Positions 57,392-64,000 of a stretch of DNA of 64,000 nucleotides are shown piece by piece. The DNA comes from Polyangium mundeleinium. GTDB lineage: Bacteria > Myxococcota_A > Polyangia > Polyangiales > Polyangiaceae. Position 1 is the stretch's first letter. The number at the start of each line of letters is the position of its first letter. Under the pieces are notes generated by a model. That model was not told the origin of the DNA and ran no database searches. It was given only the letters and a program-made list of their open reading frames with translations. Location of the stretch: the NCBI RefSeq assembly GCF_028369105.1, contig NZ_JAQNDO010000001.1:4990501-5054500 (forward strand). Direction: 5' to 3'. A program made the translations under genes and the position numbers.

Positions 57392-58564
57392 GTGGCAGCT
57401 TCGGATTCTCGTTCGTCCTCGCCCGGCGGGCTCGGCAAGCTCCTCGATTCGCGGCGGGTCCTCCTCGTCGTCGGCTGCGGCGGGGTCGGCAAGACGACGA
57501 CCACGGCGGCGCTCGGTCTCGCGGCAGCACGTCGCGGCAAGCGCGTGCTCTGCTTGACGATCGACCCGGCGCGGCGCCTCTCGCAGAGCCTCGGCATCGA
57601 GGAGATGAAGACCGAGGCGCAGACGATCGATCCGGCCCTCTTCGCGCAGGCGGGTGTACCGGTCACGGGCTCGATGACCGTGATGATGCTGGACACGAAG
57701 AGCACGTTCGACTCGCTCGTCCGAGAGCTCGCGCCCTCCGTCGAGCAGCGCGATCGCATCCTGAACAACGTGCTCTACAAGTACATCTCGACGTCGCTCG
57801 CCGGTACCCAGGAGTACATGGCGATGGAGAAGCTCTACGCGACGAAGGGCGATCCGAGCTACGACCTGATCCTGCTCGATACGCCGCCGACGCCCAACGC
57901 GCTCGACTTCCTCGACGCGCCGGAGCGGCTCGTGGGCGCGATCGACAGCGCCGCGACGCGGTGGCTCGTGCAGGCCGTGCAGAGCTCGGGGAAGTTTTCG
58001 CTCAACGTGCTCGCGAAGGGCGCAGCCGCGATCGTGCGGGGCATCGGAAAGGTGTCGGGCAGCGGGTTCTTGGAGCAGATGGCGGCGTTCATCGCGGAGA
58101 TCAACTCGGTCTTCGGCGGGTGGAAGAAACGCGCGGACGCCGTGAGCACGGCGCTGCGCGGGCCCGACGTGGCCTACGTGCTCGTGACGACACCGGACCC
58201 GCTCGCCGTGCGCGAGGTGATGTTCTTCGCGGACCGGCTGCGCGAGCAGGACATGCGGCGCGACGCGTTCGTGGTGAACCGCGTGCACCCGACGTACGGG
58301 CGCGTGCCGGACGCGGCGGAGGTGGAGGCGGCCCTTTCGCGGAGCGCGATCTCGCTCGGGCCAGACGCGCCGGCGAGGCTCCGGCGCGCGGCGGAGGACG
58401 AGAGCCGCATGGGCAAGCTCGACGCGCTGCACCTCGTGGGGCTCGAGGCGGCGCTGGAAGACGAGGCCTCGGGCGGGAGCCTGCTCGCGCACGTGCCGGC
58501 GTTCCCCTACGACATCCACGATCTGGAGCGGCTCTCGCGGATCGCCGAGGTCCTCGCGCCCTAG
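57392..58564 (+). CDS. ArsA-family ATPase
   Basis: A 390-residue P-loop ATPase with GCGGVGKTTTTAALG near residue 30 (deviant Walker A), TIDPARRLSQSLG, LILLDTPPTPNALDF (Walker B-type, DTPPT) and a late VTTPDPLAVREVMFF. ArsA/Get3 ATPases drive arsenite pumps or deliver tail-anchored proteins. A single-domain, dimer-forming type is indicated by length. No arsenic pump (arsB) or resistance genes are nearby, so a chaperone-like or general role is more likely. Start is GTG at 57392. Confidence 0.85.
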   Translation: MAASDSRSSSPGGLGKLLDSRRVLLVVGCGGVGKTTTTAALGLAAARRGKRVLCLTIDPARRLSQSLGIEEMKTEAQTIDPALFAQAGVPVTGSMTVMMLDTKSTFDSLVRELAPSVEQRDRILNNVLYKYISTSLAGTQEYMAMEKLYATKGDPSYDLILLDTPPTPNALDFLDAPERLVGAIDSAATRWLVQAVQSSGKFSLNVLAKGAAAIVRGIGKVSGSGFLEQMAAFIAEINSVFGGWKKRADAVSTALRGPDVAYVLVTTPDPLAVREVMFFADRLREQDMRRDAFVVNRVHPTYGRVPDAAEVEAALSRSAISLGPDAPARLRRAAEDESRMGKLDALHLVGLEAALEDEASGGSLLAHVPAFPYDIHDLERLSRIAEVLAP

Positions 58565-58623
58565 TGCGCGGAGGGACGCTTCTGCGTGTTCCGCCCGGGC
58601 CGTCCTCGTGGCATGGTCGGGGC

Positions 58624-59400
58624 ATGGATCGAGGCGGCAAGAGGCTTTCGCGTACGCGCTGGGCGTTCCTTTCGCTCGTCGGAGCGCCGCTCCTGTTCGC
58701 GTGGCTCTCGGGCGCAGCCGGGTGCACCGAGGAGGACGGACTGGAGCCGCGGCCCGGCTTCCCCGGCGATAGCTGCACCAAGACGGACGATTGCGCGGTG
58801 CCGCTGCGCTGCATCAGCAACGTCTGCGTGGTGCCGGGCGGATCAGGCGGCGGCGACGGCGGCGTCGATCCCGACGCCTTCGGCCCCGGCCCCGGGCCAA
58901 GCGCCGACGCAGGCCCCTGGAGCCAGTGCGACGAGTGCCTGGAGGGGACCTGCGGGCAGGCCGAGAAGGCATGTGGTCCCGATTGTCGCTCCATCGAGGC
59001 GTGCATCGAGACGGTGTGCGTGAACCTCAGCGACTCGCCGCAGGACGAGAGCGCATGCTTCCTGTACTGCCAGGACCGCTTCCCGGCCGGAAAGGATCAG
59101 CACCTCGCCGTCGTGAACTGCGCGCAGGAGGTGAAGTGCTCGCCGCCCTGCACGTTCTACCCGCAGGACTATGAGCTCTGCCGGACGTTCATGAACAACG
59201 GCGATTGCACGGGCTACCTGAAGGCATGCGAAGCCGACGCGCGGTGCGGGGTGTACCGCGATTGCGTGAAGTTCTGCACCTCGATCGGGGACTGCACCGC
59301 CTGCGACGACTCCGCCGACGGGACCGAGGGGCGGAAGCTGCTCGAAGCCTACGAGCAGTGTGTCGCAGGGGAATGCATGACGGAGTCGTGGATTCCTTGA
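58624..59400 (+). CDS. Cys-rich lipoprotein, first of a convergent pair
   Basis: A 258-residue protein with a lipoprotein signal (AAGC near residue 34), a Gly/Asp linker and about 26 Cys in pairs such as CDECLEGTCGQ, CGVYRDC and CTACDD. The mature part repeats a C-x(n)-C pattern over 40-60 residues. It is similar in plan to the protein on the opposite strand at 59446-60021, with which it shares a hairpin terminator. No known family. Confidence 0.7.
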   Translation: MDRGGKRLSRTRWAFLSLVGAPLLFAWLSGAAGCTEEDGLEPRPGFPGDSCTKTDDCAVPLRCISNVCVVPGGSGGGDGGVDPDAFGPGPGPSADAGPWSQCDECLEGTCGQAEKACGPDCRSIEACIETVCVNLSDSPQDESACFLYCQDRFPAGKDQHLAVVNCAQEVKCSPPCTFYPQDYELCRTFMNNGDCTGYLKACEADARCGVYRDCVKFCTSIGDCTACDDSADGTEGRKLLEAYEQCVAGECMTESWIP

Positions 59401-59411
59401 GGTGAAGCGCA

Positions 59412-59434
59412 GAGCTGGGGCGTTGCCCCAGCTC
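59412..59434. terminator. Bidirectional hairpin between two Cys-rich lipoprotein genes
   Basis: A 10-bp perfect stem GAGCTGGGGC with loop GTT sits between the two convergent genes. Its stem and loop size match the last hairpin of the module family (CTGGGGC stem), so it may be a stand-alone member. Confidence 0.75.
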
Positions 59435-59445
59435 CGCGCCTCCCG

Positions 59446-60021
59446 TCAGGGGCAGTTCGGGTTTGCGGCTTCGACGACGGCGCAGTACTCGGGCGCGCCG
59501 TCGCTCATGCAGATCGTCTTGCAGGTCTGGCAGAAGACGCAGGAGTCGAGGGCCTCGAACTTCTGGAGCGCGCCTGCGGGCGTGTTGAGGTCCTGCGCAC
59601 ACTTGAGCGTGCAGCAGCCGCCGTCCGTGCTGAGCGCGCAGTTGTCGTAGGAGCAATCGGCGAGGGCCTTGCAGGCGGCGTCGGCGACGCAGGCGTCTGC
59701 GAGCGCCTTGCACTCGTTTGCGTACGCGCCCGTGGTGTTGTTCGTGCAGTCGCTGCAGACCGAGTAGCTGCCGCTGCCGCCGCTGCCGGAGGAGCTCGAC
59801 GAACTGCCGCCGCTGCCGGAGGAGCTCGACGAGCCGCCGCCCGCGGAGCTCGACGAGCCGCCGCCTGCGGAGCTCGACGAGCTGCTGCCCGAGGAGCTCG
59901 AAGACGAACCGTTGCCGGAGCCGCCCGCGCCACCCGAGCCGCCCGTATCGTCACCGCATCCCACGGACACGAACAAAGAGCCGAGCGCTGCGAGCCCGAG
60001 CGCGTACAAACCAAGCCTCAT
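59446..60021 (-). CDS. Cys-rich lipoprotein with Ser/Gly linker
   Basis: A 191-residue protein with a lipoprotein signal (SVGC near residue 22), a Ser/Gly linker of about 55 residues and a Cys-rich domain of about 13 Cys (CSDCTNNTT, CTLKCAQD, CVFCQTCKTIC). The linker is encoded by a tandem repeat. The family (short Cys-rich lipoprotein on a Ser/Gly stalk) is frequent in Polyangiaceae, with unknown function. ATG 60021 is used. Confidence 0.75.
   Translation of the reverse strand: MRLGLYALGLAALGSLFVSVGCGDDTGGSGGAGGSGNGSSSSSSGSSSSSSAGGGSSSSAGGGSSSSSGSGGSSSSSSGSGGSGSYSVCSDCTNNTTGAYANECKALADACVADAACKALADCSYDNCALSTDGGCCTLKCAQDLNTPAGALQKFEALDSCVFCQTCKTICMSDGAPEYCAVVEAANPNCP
59791..59904 (-). repeat. 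Tandem repeat behind the Ser/Gly linker
   Basis: The core GGAGCTCGACGA or close variants starts at 59791, 59821, 59845, 59869 and 59893, with spacings of 30, 24, 24 and 24 bp. All are multiples of three, so the linker can change length by slippage while staying in frame. Confidence 0.75.
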
Positions 60022-60080
60022 CGTCTGTCTCCCTTCCAAGCGTGAGCCACGCGCCGTCCGCGCGGTGGAATGGAGGCATC

Positions 60081-61079
60081 CTACCGCGGAGGCGTCTCCT
60101 TCGGGCGCGCGAACTCGTCCGTGAGACCCGACCAAGGCAGAGCCGCGTCTGATCCCGCAGGCTCGGACGAAGCGGCCTCGGGGGCTTCGGCGAAGGACCA
60201 CGCCGTGAGCACGACGAGCGCCATCCACACGAGATCGGCGAGCAGGAGGTGCACGAGCTGCATCGCCACGGGCGCGAGGAGGAAGAGGTTCAGAAAGCCC
60301 GCGCCGATCTGCACGATCACGAGCGCCGACACGAGCCGCGCGGGCTTGAGCAGCGCTGGGCGTTGCGACGCGACGAAGCCCGTCGCGAAGAGCAAGTACG
60401 CCGCCACCACGCCGGCCACGATCGGGTGGTAGACGCGGAGCTGCACGAACACGTGCGCGGCCTGCGACACGTCCGCGGCGAGGCCTTCGCTCAGCGTCTT
60501 TGCGGGGAAGAGCGTGTCGCCGAGGGCCGCGATCGCGCCCGTCACGCCGACGGCCACGACGCCGAGGAGGCCACCGCCGAGCACGTAGGTCGGCGTGCCC
60601 GAGGAGCGACGCGGCAAGGGGCCGCCCGAGGCCCAGAGCACCGTGAGCGTCATCGCTGCGACGAGCAGGAACGTGTTGATCAGATGCGCGCTCATCCAGT
60701 AGCCACGCGCGATCGACGTGTCGCCCGCGACGCGCTCGAAGAGGACGATGCCCGCGCCGACGGCCGCTTCGGTGACCATGAAGAACATCGACGCGACCGC
60801 GCCGAACCGCACCGCGTGCCGGCGTGGGAAGGCGCGGAAGGCCCACACGAGCTGGAGCAACGTGAGCAGGAAGGCGACCCCCGAGGTGAGCCGATGCGTG
60901 TACTCGATCAGGGTCTTCACGCTGGGCGCGCGGGGAATGACCTCGCCGTTGCAGGTGGGCCAGTGGCTCCCGCAGCCCGCGCCCGCGCCGGTGGCGCGGA
61001 CGTAGGCGCCCCAGAGGATCACGCCGAGCGTGGCGGCGAGCGTCGCCCACGCGACCCGGCGAAACGAACCTTGCGACAT
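60081..61079 (-). CDS. ctaA: Heme A synthase (COX15/CtaA family)
   Basis: A 332-residue, eight-helix membrane protein that oxidises heme O to heme A for cytochrome oxidase. Conserved His residues are visible in YTHRLTSG, SAHLINTFL, RVYHPIVAG and LVHLLLADL, each in a membrane segment. The Cys pair in CGSHWPTCNG matches the extracellular loop. The ATG at 61079 is used. No cox or ctaB genes are adjacent. Confidence 0.9.
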   Translation of the reverse strand: MSQGSFRRVAWATLAATLGVILWGAYVRATGAGAGCGSHWPTCNGEVIPRAPSVKTLIEYTHRLTSGVAFLLTLLQLVWAFRAFPRRHAVRFGAVASMFFMVTEAAVGAGIVLFERVAGDTSIARGYWMSAHLINTFLLVAAMTLTVLWASGGPLPRRSSGTPTYVLGGGLLGVVAVGVTGAIAALGDTLFPAKTLSEGLAADVSQAAHVFVQLRVYHPIVAGVVAAYLLFATGFVASQRPALLKPARLVSALVIVQIGAGFLNLFLLAPVAMQLVHLLLADLVWMALVVLTAWSFAEAPEAASSEPAGSDAALPWSGLTDEFARPKETPPR

Positions 61080-61172
61080 GCCCCCCGTTCTAGGGCCGGC
61101 CGGGCGTCCAGGCGAGCGCCTTTCATCCTCTCGACGCGCGAGCGAGGCCGCTTTATGCCTCCCAGGGTCCCC

Positions 61173-61994
61173 ATGAGCACCATCACCCTGAGCGGACTCT
61201 TCGTGTATCCCGTCAAGGGCGCGCGCGGCATCGCCCTCGACCGGGCTCGGGCGCAGAGCCTCGGCATCGAGCACGACCGGCGGTTCATGATCGTCGACCC
61301 GGACGGCGAGTTCCTCACGCAACGCGAGCACCCCGAGATGGCCCTGCTCGAAACGGCGATCGAGGGCGACACGCTCGTCCTCCGCGCGAAGGACCACGGC
61401 CCGCTCCGCCTCCCGCTCCGCCCCGAAGGCCCCACGGATCGGCGCGTCCGGGTCTGGAGCGACAAGTGCCGCGCCGTGTTCGTCGGCGACGAGGCCGCCG
61501 CGTACCTGAGCGACGCCCTCGGCCGCCGCGTGGAGCTCGTGTACATGCCCGACGACGCCGCGCGGCGTGTGGACGGCCGCTACGTGAACCGCAAGGAGCG
61601 GGTCGCGTTCGCCGACGGGTTTCCGTACCTGATCACCTCGGAGGGCTCGCTCGCGGACCTGAACGCGCGCCTGCGCGAGGCCGTGCCGATGGATCGGTTC
61701 CGGCCGAACCTCGTGGTCCGCGGGGCGCCGCCCTGGGCCGAGGACGCGTGGACGAGCCTGTCCATCGGCTCCGTGGTCTTCCACCTGCGCAAGCCGTGCA
61801 GCCGTTGCAGCGTGGTCACCGTGGACCAGGCGACGGGCGTGCGGGGCAAGGATCCGCTGGCGACGCTGGCGACGTTCCGGGCGCGGGCGAACCGCGTGTA
61901 CTTCGGCTGGAACATGGTCGCCGAAGGGGAAGGGGAGCTCCGCGTCGGCGACGCCGTGACCCTGCTCGCGCGTTCGTACGACGACGTCGGCTGA
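61173..61994 (+). CDS. MOSC-domain protein (YcbX/mARC-like)
   Basis: A 273-residue protein with the N-terminal MOSC-N beta-barrel (LSGLFVYPVKGARGI, HDRRFMIVDPDGEFLTQREH) and the MOSC domain with its conserved Cys in RKPCSRCSVVTVDQATG. These proteins carry a molybdenum cofactor and reduce N-hydroxylated compounds, with an electron partner (YcbX often carries a ferredoxin domain, absent here). Start ATG 61173 is preferred over 61155. It is divergent from ctaA. Confidence 0.85.
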   Translation: MSTITLSGLFVYPVKGARGIALDRARAQSLGIEHDRRFMIVDPDGEFLTQREHPEMALLETAIEGDTLVLRAKDHGPLRLPLRPEGPTDRRVRVWSDKCRAVFVGDEAAAYLSDALGRRVELVYMPDDAARRVDGRYVNRKERVAFADGFPYLITSEGSLADLNARLREAVPMDRFRPNLVVRGAPPWAEDAWTSLSIGSVVFHLRKPCSRCSVVTVDQATGVRGKDPLATLATFRARANRVYFGWNMVAEGEGELRVGDAVTLLARSYDDVG

Positions 61995-62139
61995 AGCACC
62001 GGCTCGTGATCACGGAGGATGGAGAGCCTCTCCCCGCTGCGATGGGCCCCACGTCGAGCGCCACGATCGGCTGATTTTGCCGCACAAACGCGGCAGCGCC
62101 GAGCGTGCAAACCGGCTCGGGCTGGTGCAGCCTCGACGT

Positions 62140-62520
62140 ATGGCGATCACGTGCAGACAAGAAGCGACGCGCTGGGTGCATCGGTACGCGATCGGAGGTG
62201 CGGCGTTCGCCACCCTCCCGCTCCCGGTCTCCACGACGGCGGGCCTCGCCGCTCTCGAGGTCCACATGATCAACTTCATCGGCAACGTGTACGAAGAGCC
62301 CGTGGGCAACCTGAAGAGCCTCGCCGCGGGCGGCGGCCTCGAGGTCATGGGCGCGGGCCTCAAGTTCGTGGCCACGCGCGCCGCCTCCTTCGTCCCCGGC
62401 CCGGCGGGCATCGTGATCCGGGCGAGCATCGCGGCGGTCGTGATCGAGTCCCTCGGCCGCGCGATCATCGGGTATTTCGAGCGCAAGCACCCCAACAAGG
62501 TCTTTTCGCCCGCGGTCTAG
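62140..62520 (+). CDS. DUF697-like small membrane protein
   Basis: A 126-residue protein (ATG 62140; TTG 62077 would add 21 residues). It contains RYAIGGAAFATLPLPVSTTAGLAALEVHMINFIGNVY, a DUF697-type hydrophobic start with the conserved Pro turn (shown here across two quoted parts), and a second helix IVIRASIAAVVIESLG. DUF697 proteins are membrane-associated, often beside GTPases. The downstream radical SAM gene starts 30 nt after its stop. Confidence 0.6.
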   Translation: MAITCRQEATRWVHRYAIGGAAFATLPLPVSTTAGLAALEVHMINFIGNVYEEPVGNLKSLAAGGGLEVMGAGLKFVATRAASFVPGPAGIVIRASIAAVVIESLGRAIIGYFERKHPNKVFSPAV

Positions 62521-62549
62521 GACCTGCTTCGTACTAAGATCGCGCTGTC

Positions 62550-64000
62550 GTGAAGGCGCTGATCAAAGTCGGCTACGCGTGCAACGAGAACTGCACGTTC
62601 TGCCATACGGCCGACATCCGCCACCTCGACGACACGTCCGAGCGGGTCGACTGGAAGATCGATCGCGCCAAGCGCCTCGGCGCGTCCATGGTCGTCCTCT
62701 CCGGCGGCGAACCCACGATGCGGCCCGAGCTCTCGCGCTGGGCGCGCCGCATCGCCGCACACGGCCTCGATTTTGGCCTCGTCACGAACGGGCTGATGCT
62801 CTCGTACCGGAACGTCGTCGACGAGCTCGTGGGCGAGTGCCGTCTCCGCTACGTGTACATGTCCCTCCACGGCGGCGAGCCCAAGGTGCACGGCTCCGTC
62901 GTCCGCGCCGACACCTTTCACAAGGCGATGCAGGCCATCGAGAACCTGCACGGCAGGATCCCCGATCTCACGATCAACTGCGTGATCACGACGGCGAACC
63001 TGAAGCACTTGAAGGGCCTCGTCGATCGGCTGCTCCCGTTCGAAGATCTCTGCATCAAGTTCTCGATGACGCAGCCGAAGGGCGCGGCGAACCGTGCCTT
63101 CGACGTCATCGTGCCCGAGGTCGCCGCCTGCGCCGCGCGCGTGAACGAGGCGATCGCGTACGGGCTCTCGCGGCGAACCGAGCGCGGCCCGCGCTTCGCG
63201 CACGACGGCCTGCCGTTTTGCCTGCTGCCTGGATACGAACACCTCTACGACGATCTCAAGACGCATCGGTACGCGACGATGATCGAGTCCGACGAGGACG
63301 ACTTCGTGCCCGTCGACGACGTGGCGAAGATCCAGCCCGAGGAGGTCTGCGGCGACTGCGCGCTGCGCGGCGCGTGTCCGGGGCTGTACCGCGGCTACCA
63401 CGAGATCCACGGCGCGAGCGCGCTCCGGCCCGTCACGGACCGCCCTCGGGCGAACTCGTACAACTTCGTCCCCGAGCGCGACCTCGCGCGCCCGCCCGGC
63501 GCGCCGTGCCCGATCCGCGCGGACGGCACGAGCCCGTACGATCGCGGCCGCACGCTGCTGCTCCGCCTCAAGGACCGGATGCGCCTCTTCCGCACCGAGA
63601 CGCGGGACTTCTCCGACGAGGAGCTCTTCGCCACCAAGGAGAGCGCCGGCCAGCTCTACCTCGACGTGTCGACGAAGCTCGCCCCCGACGACTTCGCGAA
63701 GGACTTACGGAAGCTCCGCCCCGCGGCCGAGTGCGAGGCGTGCCCTGAGCGCCCGCGTTGCACCGGCGCATGGGAGCCGGTGCCCGCCGACGTGTTTACG
63801 CGTGATGATCGCGACGTGATGGAGATCCTCGCGAACCTCTCGGGTCGCGTGCTCGACCTCGGCTGCGGCGAAGGGCCGTACCTCGAAGCGCTCGCGCGGC
63901 GCGCGGCGGAAGGGCACATCACGTACGTCGGCGTCGATCCGGATCCGCAGCGGCTCGCCGTCCTCGCGTCGCGCCACCCGTTCGCGCAGTTCGTGGAGGG
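62550..64000 (+). CDS. Radical SAM protein fused to a class I methyltransferase (partial, C-terminus outside window)
   Basis: The start GTG at 62550 gives at least 483 residues. The N-terminal radical SAM domain has the cluster motif CNENCTFC (Cys11, 15, 18) and VVLSGGEPTMRP. After the radical SAM part it has Cys clusters CGDCALRGACPG (about 267-278) and CEACPERPRC (about 395-404), like SPASM auxiliary clusters. From about residue 430 it enters a methyltransferase fold with VLDLGCGEGPYLEAL and VGVDPDP. A radical SAM-SPASM-methyltransferase fusion suggests peptide or natural-product modification followed by methylation. No precursor peptide gene is seen upstream; it may lie past the right edge. 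Confidence 0.85.
   Translation, partial: MKALIKVGYACNENCTFCHTADIRHLDDTSERVDWKIDRAKRLGASMVVLSGGEPTMRPELSRWARRIAAHGLDFGLVTNGLMLSYRNVVDELVGECRLRYVYMSLHGGEPKVHGSVVRADTFHKAMQAIENLHGRIPDLTINCVITTANLKHLKGLVDRLLPFEDLCIKFSMTQPKGAANRAFDVIVPEVAACAARVNEAIAYGLSRRTERGPRFAHDGLPFCLLPGYEHLYDDLKTHRYATMIESDEDDFVPVDDVAKIQPEEVCGDCALRGACPGLYRGYHEIHGASALRPVTDRPRANSYNFVPERDLARPPGAPCPIRADGTSPYDRGRTLLLRLKDRMRLFRTETRDFSDEELFATKESAGQLYLDVSTKLAPDDFAKDLRKLRPAAECEACPERPRCTGAWEPVPADVFTRDDRDVMEILANLSGRVLDLGCGEGPYLEALARRAAEGHITYVGVDPDPQRLAVLASRHPFAQFVE

Noticed and set aside
57392-58564. Arsenic resistance locus
   Set aside because: Only an ArsA-type ATPase is present; no arsB, arsC, arsR or arsD is near.

Overview
The window is very GC-rich, densely coded DNA. 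Short lipoproteins with Gly/Ser or Cys-rich segments, eukaryote-like Ser/Thr kinases, an AgmX-type C-terminal domain, a PP2C phosphatase and a multi-PAS histidine kinase all point to a myxobacterium, most likely of the Polyangiaceae (Sorangium/Polyangium-like). This is inferred from protein style; no rRNA is present. No tRNA, rRNA, phage integrase, transposase or CRISPR array was found.

Layout. 1-5621: a PAS/GAF histidine kinase (cut by the left edge), then a Tat-type DUF362 protein and a NapH-like polyferredoxin. 5739-8707: a membrane Ser/Thr kinase, a universal stress protein and a CDP-alcohol phosphatidyltransferase. 8791-14349: a run of envelope proteins (DUF4349, lipoproteins, an OmpA-like protein, a Cache-like lipoprotein, an M28 peptidase). 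14468-18834: NifU-like scaffold, methionine aminopeptidase and a double-length ThyX. 18993-23480 (minus): RecN, AgmX-type protein, an unknown protein and a DUF1232 protein. 24956-26404: glycogen synthase. 26409-30446: a benzoyl-CoA degradation locus with a BoxR-type regulator divergent from boxC-boxB and a candidate operator between them. 30803-34482: PP2C-cNMP fusion, membrane protein and a lipoprotein with one CxxCH motif. 35125-48565: secreted hydrolases, a kinase/ATPase/TPR giant, a flavoprotein, a GST-like protein and a flippase-like membrane protein. 48606-54887: small envelope genes, a VOC protein, a nucleotide-sugar dehydrogenase with a CpsB-type phosphatase, and a roadblock-like protein. 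54961-64000: GlxA-type regulator, NDH-2-like flavoprotein, ArsA-type ATPase, Cys-rich lipoproteins, CtaA, a MOSC protein, a DUF697-like protein and a radical SAM-methyltransferase fusion cut by the right edge.

The most unusual structure is non-coding. Six copies of a roughly 100-bp module of four consecutive perfect hairpins occupy four intergenic gaps (18837-18980, 30476-30786, 34796-35106, 53812-53921). The stems differ between copies but stay paired, and one pentaloop is nearly invariant, which is the pattern of a structured RNA or DNA element under selection. Two loci are 311-bp head-to-head composites, about 95% identical, inverted relative to each other and flanking about 4 kb. One of them abuts a tandem array with an exact 43-bp period.

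How the genes work together. The box genes convert benzoyl-CoA to its epoxide and then open the ring, controlled by the fused HTH/shikimate-kinase-like sensor. The wbpA-like and cpsB-like pair is an exopolysaccharide precursor/control unit. Many of the remaining genes are signalling or envelope proteins without assigned pathways.
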